From the NCBI GenBank assembly GCA_035485275.1, contig DATHOE010000018.1:1-31464 (forward strand): a DNA stretch of 31,464 nucleotides. Direction: 5' to 3'. Below, one piece after another: positions 15,577-24,900 of this stretch. A program made the position numbers and the translations under genes. This DNA comes from DAIDJD01 sp035485275. Lineage in GTDB: Bacteria; Oederibacteriota; JAJYGY01; DAIDJD01. The notes beneath the pieces are model-generated. The model saw only the letters and a list, made by a program, of their open reading frames with translations. It was not told the origin of the DNA and did not search any database. Numbering within the stretch: the first letter of the stretch is position 1; each line of letters begins with the position of its first letter.

Positions 15577-16563
15577 ATGCTGAGCCGCACAGCGGGCGCC
15601 CTGTATTGGATGTCGCGCTACCTGGAACGCAGCGAATCCGTGGCCAGGCTGGTGGACGTCAACCTCAGCCTCAGCATGGACCTGAGCGGCGGGGAGGACG
15701 AGGCCTGGGCGGCGGTGGTGGCCACCACCGGCGACCTGGAGCCCTTTCTCAAGCGCCATGGGGCGGTCCGCCGGGGCCCGGCGCTGGCCTTCCTCGCCTT
15801 CGACCCGGAAAACCCCAACAGCGTGGCCTCCTGCGTCCACCTGGCCCGCGAGAACGCCCGCACGGTGCGCGAACACCTGCCCAGCGAAGCCTGGGAGGCC
15901 ATCAACGCCCTGTACCTGAACCTGCGCCAGGCGGCCTCCCTCGGGGATTCGCCGGGAACGCTGGAGGCGGCCCTCGAGGAGGTGCGCCTCGCGGGGCGAC
16001 AATTGGACGGCCTGCTGGCCACCACCCTGGTGCGGGACGAGGGCTGGCAGTTCAGCCAATTGGGCCAGCACCTCGAACGGGCGGACCAGACTTCGCGCCT
16101 GGTGGACGTGCAGCACGCCCTGCTGGAGGGCCGCGGCGGGGAATCCGGGCATGAGCTGCGCTGGGAAGCCGTGGCCAAAAGCGCCGGCGCCCTGACCATG
16201 TACCGCCGCCGCCACGGGGGGACGGACGGCCAAAAAGTGGCCGAATTCCTGCTGCTGGACGGCGCCTTCCCCCGCAGCGTTTCCTTCTGCCTCAGGACCG
16301 CCGAGGAGGCCCTGCGGGCCATCAACGGCACCCCCCCGGGCATGTTCAGCAACGCCGCCGAAAAGGGCCTGGGGCGCCTGGCCGCCGACCTGCGCTACAC
16401 GGAAATCGCCGACGTGCTCGAGGAAGGCATACACAGCTGGCTGGACCGCTTTCAGCAGCGCCTGAACGCCGTCGGCGACAGCGTCTTGAAGGAATATTTT
16501 GAGCCGCCGGCCGCGCCGGAACCGGACCAGCCGCCCGCCTACGAGCACGCCAACCAGCAATAG
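15577..16563 (+). CDS. Alpha-E domain protein
   Basis: A 328-residue, almost wholly helical protein. The opening MLSRTAGALYWMSRYLER and the repeat-like QLGQHLERADQTSRLVD (in the middle) define the alpha-E family (DUF403), which nearly always accompanies the circularly permuted ATP-grasp, here just upstream, or is fused to it. The SRYLERSE and HLERADQTSR copies suggest an internal duplication. It probably serves as partner or scaffold of the ligase; no catalytic residues are recognised. GGAGGG inside the ATP-grasp 3' end is its ribosome-binding site. The in-frame opening further upstream overlaps the ATP-grasp gene and is not part of it. Confidence 0.92.
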   Translation: MLSRTAGALYWMSRYLERSESVARLVDVNLSLSMDLSGGEDEAWAAVVATTGDLEPFLKRHGAVRRGPALAFLAFDPENPNSVASCVHLARENARTVREHLPSEAWEAINALYLNLRQAASLGDSPGTLEAALEEVRLAGRQLDGLLATTLVRDEGWQFSQLGQHLERADQTSRLVDVQHALLEGRGGESGHELRWEAVAKSAGALTMYRRRHGGTDGQKVAEFLLLDGAFPRSVSFCLRTAEEALRAINGTPPGMFSNAAEKGLGRLAADLRYTEIADVLEEGIHSWLDRFQQRLNAVGDSVLKEYFEPPAAPEPDQPPAYEHANQQ

Positions 16564-16598
16564 CGAAAACCACCCAAGCACCGGGAGAACAACAAACA

Positions 16599-17342
16599 AT
16601 GACGTTTTGCCTCGGCATCAAATTGAAGGGCGGCCTGGTGGGCCTGTCCGACACGCGCATCACCAGCGGAAATGAAGTGTTCCTGGCCAAAAAAGTCGCC
16701 ACCTTTCAGCAGCACGGCTACCCCATGTTCCTGATGACCAGCGGCCTGCGCAGCGTGCGGGACAAAGTGTTGACCTACTTCGACGACGAGCTGGCGGGCG
16801 GGGCGGGCTACGACCGCCTCTACAAGGCGGCCAGCGCCTTCGGCGCCCAGGTGCGCAAGGTGGCCCAGGAGGACGGCCAGGCCCTGATGGAAAGCAACCT
16901 GAGCTTCAACATCCACGCCCTCATCGGCGGCCGCCTGTCGGCGGACAGCGAGCCCAAGCTGTACCTCATTTATCCGCAGGGCAACTGGGTGGAGATCAAC
17001 GAGGCCCGGCCCTACCACATCATCGGCGAAAGCGGCTTCGGAAGGCCGGTGCTCGACCGCAGCCTCAAGCACGGGGATTCCATCGCCTGGGCCTTCAAGG
17101 TGGGCTGCCTCGCCTTCGACAGCACGCGCATATCCGCCTCGGACGTGGACTTCCCCCTCGACGTCGTCCTGTACCGCGACGGGGACCCGGAGGTGCGCTC
17201 CGGGCGCCTGCAGCGCGAGGACCTGGCGGACCTGAGCAAATGGTGGAGCGAACGCCTGCGCATGGCGGTCAGCGAAATACCCCAGGACTGGGTCGACTCC
17301 CTGGTGGACAAGGTCCTGAAAGGTCCGGTGCGAGACTCATGA
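16599..17342 (+). CDS. Anbu, proteasome-like Ntn peptidase
   Basis: A 247-residue homologue of the proteasome beta subunit (Anbu/BPH lineage). The start MTFCLGIKLKGGLVGLSDTR gives Thr2 as N-terminal nucleophile after Met removal, with Asp18 and Lys31/Lys32 (LAKKVATF) in the positions of the catalytic Asp and Lys. The conserved HIIGESGFGRPVLDR and FPLDVVLYRDG segments follow. Known Anbu proteins form open-ring or helical assemblies and show little or no activity on ordinary proteasome substrates, which fits a specialised peptide as target. Its TGA overlaps the next ATG (ATGA). In this cluster it is expected to cleave the product of the ligases. Confidence 0.93.
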   Translation: MTFCLGIKLKGGLVGLSDTRITSGNEVFLAKKVATFQQHGYPMFLMTSGLRSVRDKVLTYFDDELAGGAGYDRLYKAASAFGAQVRKVAQEDGQALMESNLSFNIHALIGGRLSADSEPKLYLIYPQGNWVEINEARPYHIIGESGFGRPVLDRSLKHGDSIAWAFKVGCLAFDSTRISASDVDFPLDVVLYRDGDPEVRSGRLQREDLADLSKWWSERLRMAVSEIPQDWVDSLVDKVLKGPVRDS

Positions 17343-18175
17343 TCTTCAAAATCCGCCACCGCCTGAGCTACCGATACGCCGCCCCGGCCGTGCTGGGGCC
17401 GCAGTCCCTGCGCCTGCGCCCCCGCGAAGACGGCGGCCAGCGCCTGCTGGACCACCTGCTGCAGATAGCCCCCCAGCCCAGCCTGCGCAGCTCCTGCCTC
17501 GACGAAAACGGCAACGTGGCTGAGCACGCCTGGTTCGTGGGGCAGACCACCGCCCTTGAACTGCAGGCCGAGTCCACGGTCGAGACCCTGCGCCAGAACC
17601 CCTTCGACTTCGTGATCGACGCCGATTTCTCCGGCCTGCCCTGGGGCCACCGCATCGAAAGCGGCCATTTCGGGGCCGCCGCCGCCCTGCTGGGGCCGGT
17701 GGAGCCGGAGGCCGCAGAGCTGGCCCTGGCCCTGCGCGGGGACAGCGGCAACGATTCCCTGTCCTTCCTGATGCGCCTGAACCGATGGATCAACGAAAAG
17801 ATAGCCTACGAAGTGCGGCCCCAGGGAGCGCCCCAGCCCGCCTCCGAAACCCTTAGCCGCGGCCGCGGCGCCTGCCGCGACCTGGCCGTGCTCTTCTGCG
17901 CGGCCGCCCGCTCCGAAGGCATGCCCGCCCGCTTCGTCAGCGGCTACCACGAAGGCGACCCCTTCGTGCGCACCAAGGAGCTGCACGCCTGGACCGAGGT
18001 CTTCCTGCCGGGCGCGGGCTGGCGCGGCTTCGATCCCAGCACGGGCCTGGCCTGCGCGGACCGCCACATAGCCCTGGCCGCCAGCCCGGATCCGTCCGGC
18101 GCGGCGCCCCTCTCCGGCCGTTTCGGCTCGACCACGGCCCAATCGGAACTGGAGACCGAAGTGCTTTTCCTATAG
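17339..18175 (+). CDS. Transglutaminase-like cysteine peptidase/transferase (stand-alone)
   Basis: A 278-residue protein with the bacterial transglutaminase-like N-terminal beta domain (MIFKIRHRLSYRYAAP, LRLRP) and a papain-like catalytic core. The triad is intact: Cys179 in GACRDLAVLF, His216 in LHAWTEVFLPG, Asp232 in GFDPSTG. Such proteins can hydrolyse or form amide and isopeptide bonds; members of this cluster are thought to act as peptidases on the ligase product. Start chosen at the ATG that overlaps the Anbu stop by 4 nt (translational coupling). No signal peptide, so probably cytoplasmic. livH follows after 33 nt. Confidence 0.92.
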   Translation: MIFKIRHRLSYRYAAPAVLGPQSLRLRPREDGGQRLLDHLLQIAPQPSLRSSCLDENGNVAEHAWFVGQTTALELQAESTVETLRQNPFDFVIDADFSGLPWGHRIESGHFGAAAALLGPVEPEAAELALALRGDSGNDSLSFLMRLNRWINEKIAYEVRPQGAPQPASETLSRGRGACRDLAVLFCAAARSEGMPARFVSGYHEGDPFVRTKELHAWTEVFLPGAGWRGFDPSTGLACADRHIALAASPDPSGAAPLSGRFGSTTAQSELETEVLFL

Positions 18176-18208
18176 AGTCGGCATCGGACCGGCTCAGGGA
18201 GAAGCGCA

Positions 18209-19132
18209 TTGGCCACTTTCATCCAGAACCTCATCAACGGCGTCAGCCTGGGCAGCATCTACGCCCTGATCGCGCTGGGCTACACCCTGGTGTACGGCAT
18301 CCTGCGCCTGATCAATTTCGCCCACGGCGATCTGTTCATGCTGGCGGCCTACGCGGCCTTGGGCGCCTGCGCAGCGCTGGGCCTGGGTGACGCCGTCTCC
18401 GCGGGCCTGCCGGTCTCCTCCTGGGGGGCCTTCGCGTTGGTGCTGGCGCTCAGCATGGCCGCGGCCGCCGCGGCCGGCTGGCTGGTGGAACGCCTGGCCT
18501 ACCGACCCCTGCGCGGCCAGCCGCGCCTGAACCTGCTGATCACGGCCGTCGGGGTCAGCCTGCTGCTGGAAAACGGGGCCCAGGCGGTCTTCGGGGCCAG
18601 CCCCCGCCGGGTCCCGGCCTTGATCGTCGACGCGCCCGCCTTTTCCGTGGCCGGGGCGCAGGTCTCCGTCCTGGACCTGGCCGTGCTGGGCTGCGCTTTG
18701 GCGCTGCTGCTGGCGCTGGATGTCTGGGTGCACCGCACCCGCATGGGCCGCGCCATGCGGGCCGTCAGCCACAGCCACGAAACGGCGGCCCTGCTGGGCA
18801 TCCCCGTGGACCGCGTGATCTCGATCACCTTCGCGGTGGGCTCGGCCCTGGCCGCGGCCGCGGCCGTCCTCTACGGCGCCAAGTACCCGAAGGTGGACCC
18901 CCTGATGGGCGTGATGCCCGGCATCAAGGCCTTCGTGGCCGCCGTGCTGGGGGGCATCGGAAACCTGCGCGGCGCGGTGCTCGGCGCGATGATTTTAGGG
19001 CTGGCGGAGACCCTGGTGGCGGCCTACGGCGCCAGCTCCTGGCGCGACGCCCTGGCCTTCGGCCTGCTGATTTTGATCCTCCTGTTCAAACCCTCCGGGC
19101 TCCTGGGCAGCCACCAGCGAGAAAAGGTATGA
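18209..19132 (+). CDS. livH: Liv/Urt-type ABC importer permease 1
   Basis: A 307-residue inner-membrane permease (BPD_transp_2 family). It starts at TTG with AGGGAGAAG 4 nt before it. NGVSLGSIYALIALGYTLVYG and RLINFAHGD at the N-terminus are hallmarks of LivH/UrtB, and the cytoplasmic loop RTRMGRAMRAVSHSHETAALLGI is the ATPase contact region. It should pair with LivM, whose ATG overlaps its TGA. It stands 33 nt after the transglutaminase gene on the same strand, so importer and ligase cluster are likely one transcript here. Confidence 0.95.
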   Translation: MATFIQNLINGVSLGSIYALIALGYTLVYGILRLINFAHGDLFMLAAYAALGACAALGLGDAVSAGLPVSSWGAFALVLALSMAAAAAAGWLVERLAYRPLRGQPRLNLLITAVGVSLLLENGAQAVFGASPRRVPALIVDAPAFSVAGAQVSVLDLAVLGCALALLLALDVWVHRTRMGRAMRAVSHSHETAALLGIPVDRVISITFAVGSALAAAAAVLYGAKYPKVDPLMGVMPGIKAFVAAVLGGIGNLRGAVLGAMILGLAETLVAAYGASSWRDALAFGLLILILLFKPSGLLGSHQREKV

Positions 19133-20133
19133 GGGGTCCCGCCGTTTCCAACGGCGTCGCCCTGGGCCTGCTGGCGGCCGTCAGCCTGGCGGCCTGGGGG
19201 ATCGACGCAGCGCTGCCCCCCTACCTCGGCGCCCTGTTCCTGCTCATCGGCATCAACGCGATCCTGGCGGTGAGCCTGAACCTGGTCAACGGCGTGGCGG
19301 GACAGTTCAGCCTGGGCCATGCCGGCTTCATGGCCTTGGGCGCCTACACCGCGGCATGGCTCAGCACCGGGCCCCTGGCCGCGCTCTTCAACACCGGGCC
19401 CTTGGAGGCCCAGGCGGGCCTCGCCTGCACGGTCTGCGCCGGCGCCCTGGTGGCGGGCCTGGCGGGCTGGCTGGTGGGGCTGCCCAGCCTGCGCCTGAAG
19501 GGCGACTATCTGGCCATCGTGACGCTGGGCTTCGGCGAGATCATCCGCGTGGGCCTGCTCAACAGCGAAGCCCTGGGCGGCGCCAGGGGCTTCATCGGCA
19601 TCCCCCCGGCCGGCGGCGCGGCCTGGATCTTCGGCCTCCTGGCGCTGGCCTGCCTGGCCTGCCACCGGGTGATGGAAAGCAGCTCGGGCAGGGCCCTGCT
19701 CAGCGTCCGCGAGAACGAGACGGCCGCCGAGGCCCTGGGCGTGGACACCACGCGCTGCAAGGTCGGCGCCTTCGCCGCCTCCGCGGCCTGGGCCGGGGTG
19801 GCCGGGGCGCTCTTCGCCCACCAGGAAAGCTTCATCTACCCCGGCAGCTTCGACTTCATGAAGTCGGTGGAGATCGTGGTCATGGTGGTGCTGGGGGGCA
19901 TGGGCAGCATGAGCGGCGCCCTGCTCGCGGCTGCCATCTTGACGGCCCTGCCGGAGGCCCTGCGCCCGCTCAAGGAGCTCACGGGCGTGGACCTGCGCAT
20001 GGTCCTGTATTCGCTGGCTTTGGTGCTGCTCATGATCTTCAGGCCGGGCGGGCTGCTGGGCCGCGGCGAATTGTGGACGGGCGCCTGGGCGCGCCGCTGG
20101 ATCGACGGAAAAAGACAAGGGGGCGGGACTTAA
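19129..20133 (+). CDS. livM: Liv/Urt-type ABC importer permease 2
   Basis: A 334-residue membrane permease overlapping livH by ATGA. Diagnostic segments: NLVNGVAGQFSLGHAGFMALG near residue 60, SLRLKGDYLAIVTLGFGEI, the ATPase-contact loop RALLSVRENETAAEALGVD, and VVLGGMGSMSGALL. It forms the channel with LivH. The ATPases expected next are not adjacent: they appear about 5 kb on, after an antisense gene and a giant fusion gene. Its stop TAA shares the palindrome TTAA with the stop of the antisense gene. Confidence 0.95.
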   Translation: MRGPAVSNGVALGLLAAVSLAAWGIDAALPPYLGALFLLIGINAILAVSLNLVNGVAGQFSLGHAGFMALGAYTAAWLSTGPLAALFNTGPLEAQAGLACTVCAGALVAGLAGWLVGLPSLRLKGDYLAIVTLGFGEIIRVGLLNSEALGGARGFIGIPPAGGAAWIFGLLALACLACHRVMESSSGRALLSVRENETAAEALGVDTTRCKVGAFAASAAWAGVAGALFAHQESFIYPGSFDFMKSVEIVVMVVLGGMGSMSGALLAAAILTALPEALRPLKELTGVDLRMVLYSLALVLLMIFRPGGLLGRGELWTGAWARRWIDGKRQGGGT

Positions 20134-21893
20134 ACGGCCGGCGGGGCTTCTTCCTCCACCTTCACGTCCACCACCAGGGTTTCAGGCCCGCCGCCCTTGA
20201 AGATGGTGCCGGAGGTCGGGGTGGCGTCCAGGTAGTTGCGGCCGCAGGCGACGCGCACGTGGTCCCGCCCCGTGACACAACCATTCGTCGGGTCGAAGCC
20301 GGTCCATCCGGGCACGGGAAGGTAGACCTCGGCCCAGGCGTGCGAGGCGTCGGACTGCTGCCTGTTCCAGTAGTTGGCCCCGGTGAAGATGTAGCCCACG
20401 CGGTAACGGGCCGGGATGTTGAGCAGGCGCGCCAGGCAGATGAAGAGGTTGGCGAAATCCTGGCACACGCCCCGGCGGTTGAGGTACACGTCGAAGGGCG
20501 TGGTGAAATTGTTGGTGGAGCCGCTGGCGTAGACGTAATCCTCCCGGATGGTCTGGTTCATGTCCATCAGGGTGTCGAGCAGGTCGAAATCGTTGCGCTG
20601 GGCGAAGCCCATGGCGTAGTCGGTCAGCTGGCGCAGCTCGGTCTCCGCCAATTCCGGCGGCAGCAGGTAGGGCAGCATCATCTGCCGCTGCCAGGGCATC
20701 CACAGCTGGGGCAGGCGCTCGCGCTGGAAGGCCTTGGAGTCCAGCCAGCGCGTGGGCGCGGGCTGCAGGCGCACCCTGGAACGGCTGCGCACGGACAGCA
20801 TGGTGAAGGGGTGCTCCACCTCCAGCTGGATGGTGGCGTTGCCGAACACGTCCTCGAATTCGCGGCGCCGGCCGTCCACGGTCAGCTCCACCGAAAAATC
20901 GAGCAGGTCCTGGTGGCGGTCGTGCTCCGGCCGCAGGCGCAAGAGGTGGCTGGAGCGCTCCACCGGCATGCGGTAATGATAGGTCGTTTCGTGCTGCACG
21001 CTCAGGATGCGCGGCCCCGGCGGCGGCGGCGGCGCCGCCACCGGCTGGGAGACCGTGTTCCACTGGGCCTGGAGGCCCATTCCGGCCCAGCCCGCGGCGG
21101 GGTTGGGCCGCCTCAGGGTCCCCGTGCTGTCGTACAGCAGCTGGCCCCGCCGCACGGTCAGCATGGCCCCCGCGGGCACGGGCTGCCAGTCCTCCGGCGA
21201 GAGCGGCTCGGTCGAGAAAATGTAGACGCTGCGGCTGGCGTCCATGGCGTCGCCCAGGTCCATGGTCAGGGCTTCGTTCTCAAGGTGGGTGTGCGCGTGC
21301 GGGGGGATGCGGCGCAGCCCGTAAAGGCTGCCGCGGCCTTCGCGGTCGCGGTAGGCCACCTGGTTGAGCCCGTCGCTGATCACGCAGTTGAACTCGCCCA
21401 GGGCGTTGATCTCGCCCAGCCAGCGGTGCAGGTCGCGCGAAGGGACCCCGGACAGCTTGCGGCTTTGGTTCTCGAAGAGCTTGTGCAGGAGCCAGCAGAA
21501 GGCGTGCTCGGACGGGGCCGAGCCCAGGGGCTCGAAGCTGGGGTCGCCGCCCAAGGAAAGCTGGGCCTGGACGTCGCCCTTGAGGGCCCCGCTGAAGACG
21601 AACACGAACTGGCGGCCGCCGTAGCTGCGCAGGTAGGGGGGGCTGTTCTTGCCGTGCTGGCGTTCGCCCGACATGGCGAAAAAGGACGCGGAACGGAAAC
21701 GGTTCCAGTCGGCCAGCAGGCGGTTCAGCTCCTCATCCCCGCTGCCGGAGCTTTTGACCTTGGTGGCCAAGCCGTCGTCGCCCGAGTACCAAACCACTCC
21801 CCAATTCGCCTCGCCCTCGGGATCCTGCTCGACCTTGAGGCGCAGGGACGGCGAGGCGGCGTTGTCGAAGGATAGCGCGAAGAAATTAGTCAT
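20130..21893 (-). CDS. Class II glutamine amidotransferase-like domain fused to transglutaminase
   Basis: A 587-residue fusion encoded opposite to the surrounding operon. Residues 1-258 match class II (Ntn) glutamine amidotransferases: NWGVVWYSGDD, a GGRQFVFVFSGALKG strand, SEHAFCWLLHKL, LGEFNCVISDGLNQVAYRD, VYIFSTEPLSPEDW. The family begins Met-Cys with Cys2 as nucleophile; this one begins MTNFFALSFD, so Thr takes that place. A Pro-rich linker (PVAAPPPPPGP) follows. Residues 294-587 are a complete transglutaminase-like unit with Cys477 (GVCQDF), His518 (SHAWAEV) and Asp534 (FDPTNG). An ATG 9 nt further upstream (21902) is possible but would spoil the Met-Thr start. No Shine-Dalgarno site is visible. 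Inferred role: amide or peptide hydrolysis or ammonia supply within the cluster. Confidence 0.88.
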   Translation of the reverse strand: MTNFFALSFDNAASPSLRLKVEQDPEGEANWGVVWYSGDDGLATKVKSSGSGDEELNRLLADWNRFRSASFFAMSGERQHGKNSPPYLRSYGGRQFVFVFSGALKGDVQAQLSLGGDPSFEPLGSAPSEHAFCWLLHKLFENQSRKLSGVPSRDLHRWLGEINALGEFNCVISDGLNQVAYRDREGRGSLYGLRRIPPHAHTHLENEALTMDLGDAMDASRSVYIFSTEPLSPEDWQPVPAGAMLTVRRGQLLYDSTGTLRRPNPAAGWAGMGLQAQWNTVSQPVAAPPPPPGPRILSVQHETTYHYRMPVERSSHLLRLRPEHDRHQDLLDFSVELTVDGRRREFEDVFGNATIQLEVEHPFTMLSVRSRSRVRLQPAPTRWLDSKAFQRERLPQLWMPWQRQMMLPYLLPPELAETELRQLTDYAMGFAQRNDFDLLDTLMDMNQTIREDYVYASGSTNNFTTPFDVYLNRRGVCQDFANLFICLARLLNIPARYRVGYIFTGANYWNRQQSDASHAWAEVYLPVPGWTGFDPTNGCVTGRDHVRVACGRNYLDATPTSGTIFKGGGPETLVVDVKVEEEAPPAV

Positions 21894-21908
21894 AAGGAGC
21901 ATTCTAAT

Positions 21909-24900
21909 ATGCCGGACGTAAACCGCGACCCCAAAATGCCTGGAACCTGCGTTGAAGTGAGCCTGGACCACCTGACCCGCTACCGCTATGACCGCTCCGT
22001 GCGCCTGGGCCCCCAGACCATACGCCTGCGCCCGGCCGCCCACTGCCGCACGCCCATCCTGTCGTACTCCCTGGACATCCAGCCCTCCAAACATTTTCTC
22101 AACTGGCAGCAGGACCCCTTCGGCAACTTCCTGGCCCTGGTGAATTTCCCGGAGCCCACCGACAGCCTGTCGGTGCGGGTGTCCCTGCGCGCCGAACTCC
22201 ACCGCATCAATCCCTTCGATTTCTTCATCGACGAAAACTGCCGCGAATACCCCTTCAGCTACGCGCCTTCGCTCAAGGACGACCTTTCGCCCTACCTGAA
22301 GCTGGAGGAGGACGGCCCGCGCCTGAGGGACTATGTCGCCTCCGTGGGCAAAAAAAAGCGGCACATCGCCGCCCTCCTGTCCGAGCTGAACCAGCGCGTC
22401 AACCGCGAGAACAGCTACCTGGTGCGGCTGGAGCCCGGCGTGCAGCCCTGCGAAACGACCTTGGGCCTGCGCAGCGGCTCCTGCCGGGACCTGGCCTGGC
22501 TCCTGTGCCTGGTGTGCCGGCACCTGGGGCTGGCCGCCCGCTTCGCGTCCGGATACCTGGTGCAGTTGAGCTCCGACGTCCCGCCCCTTGAGGGGCCCTC
22601 GGGCCCGGAGCGGGACTTCACCGACCTGCACGCCTGGACCGAGGTCTATTTGCCCGGCGCGGGCTGGGTGGGCCTGGATCCGACCTCCGGCCTCTTCACC
22701 GGCGAAGGGCACCTGCCCCTCAGTTGCACGCCCCACCCGGTCAGCGCCGCCCCCATCACCGGAAGCTTGGAGCCCTGCGAGGCCGTGCTGGAGCACCACA
22801 TGAGCGTGCGGCGCACGGCCGACCCGCCGCGCGCGACCCTGCCCCTGAGCGACGCGCAATGGCAGTCCGTGGACCGGCTGGGCAAGGCGGTGGACGAGCG
22901 CCTGGAGAAGCTGGGCGTTGGCCTGACCATGGGCGGCGAACCCACCTTCGTGGCGGTGGACCGCCGGGACGACCTCCAGTGGCGGACCGGGGCCCTGGGC
23001 GCGCACAAGCTGGAGAAGGGCTGGCAGATGCTGCAGGCCCTTCGCAAGCGCTTCTCGCCGGGCTCCCTGGCCCATGTGGGCCAGGGCAAATGGTACGGCG
23101 GCGAGCCCCTGCCGCGCTGGTCCCTGAACAGCTTTTGGCGCACCGACGGCCAGCCCCTGTGGACCCGGCCCGAACTCCTTGGAGATCCGTCCACACCCGG
23201 ACGGGCCTCCCTCGACGGAGGCGCGCTGTTCCTGCGCGCCCTGGCCGGACGCCTGGGGCTGGATCCGCAGCGCGTGCTCCCTGCCTATGAGGCTTCGTCA
23301 AAGCAGGCGGCGCCGGCCCGGCCCGCGGCGGCCCAGGCCACGCAGGAACGTGAGGTGGCCGGCGGTTTGGTCCGTCAGCGCCATACCGCCACCGCCACGG
23401 CCGAGGCGGTCCGCACACCCACCGGCTGGGTGCTGCCCCTGACCTGGAGCGCGCAGCGCGAGGGCTGGGCCACCGAAGCCTGGCGCCTGAATTCCGGGAG
23501 CCTGACCCTCTCCGAAGGGGACTCGGCCATGGGTTACCGCCTGCTGCTGGACCAGATACAGGCGGACCCTGATCGCGCCCTGGAGCCCGTGCCCAGCCCG
23601 ATCGGCCCCTTCGCGCCGCCCAAGCCCCTGCCTCCCCATCCCATCAAGGCGTCCCGCCCCGGAGGCGACGCGCACGGCGCGGTCCGCACGGCCCTGTGCG
23701 TGGAATACGTGGACGGACGCCTGCACGTGTTCCTGCCCCCCCTGGCCCGCCTGGAGCACTTCCTGGAGCTGGTCTCCGACGTCGAAACGGCTGCCCTGGC
23801 CGAGGGTGTGCCCCTTGTTTTGGAGGGCTACGAGCCACCCGCAGACAGCCGGCTCGGCAATTTCCGGGTCACGCCCGACCCCGGCGTGCTGGAGGTGAAC
23901 ATCCATCCCGCGGCCGACTGGGAGAGCCTGAAATCCATTTTTGAAGGGCTCTACGCCGACGCCCGCCAATGCGGCCTCAGCGCGGTGAAGTTCCTGGTCA
24001 ACGGACGGGCCGTGGGATCTGGCGGCGGCTGCCACCTTGTGCTGGGCGCGGCCACCCCGGAAGCCAGCCCCTTTTTCCGCAGGCCCGGCCTCCTTCCGGC
24101 CATGATCGCCTATTGGCAGCGCCACCCCAGCCTGTCCTATTTCTTTTCCTCCCTCTTCGTGGGCCCCACCAGCCAGGCTCCGCGCCCTGACGAGGCCCGC
24201 CACGACGTGCTCTACGAGCTGGAAAACGCGATGGCCCGGGTCCCCGAAAGCGGCGGCCTCCCCTATTGGCGCCTGGACCGCCTGTTCCGCCACCTGCTCT
24301 CCGACGTCAGCGGCAACACCCACCGCACGGAACTGTGCATCGACAAGCTCTACGACCCCGGCTCCGAGCGCGGACGCCAGGGCCTCCTGGAGCTGAGGGC
24401 CTTTGAGATGGCCCCCCATCCCCGCATGGCGCTGCTGCAGGCCCTGCTGGTCCGGGCCCTGGTGGCCCATCTGTGGAAAGCGCCGCGACGCACGTCCCTG
24501 GTGCGCTGGGGGACGCGCCTGCATGACCGTTTCATGTTACCCTGGCACCTGTGGGACGACTTGAACGAGGTCCTGCAGGACCTCAACGCCGACGGCCTGC
24601 GCTTCGAACTTGAGTGGTTCCGGGCCCAGCTCAATTTCCGCTTCCCGGTCTGCGGCAGGGCCGTGATCGACGGAGCCGAGCTCGAACTGCGCGCGGCCCT
24701 GGAGCCCTGGCCGGTCCTGGCCGAGGAATCTCTGGCCGGTTCGGTGAGCCGGGCCGTGGACGCCTCCACCGAACGGGTGCAGGTGCTCCTTCGGGACGCG
24801 CGGCCCGGCCTGATCCTGTCCTGCGCCGGACGCCGCGTGCCCATGCGGCCCACCGATGTGCCCGGCATCCAGGTGGGGGCGGTGCGCTACAAGGCCTGGG

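Noticed and set aside
19356..21875. Plus-strand open frame of 839 codons over livM and the antisense fusion
   Set aside because: Out of frame with livM and opposite to the amidotransferase-transglutaminase; composition is that of a shadow frame.
21903..23075. Upstream extension of the minus-strand amidotransferase frame to 23075
   Set aside because: That part is antisense to the transglutaminase-DUF2126 gene and resembles no domain; the amidotransferase motifs begin exactly at MTNFF (21893).
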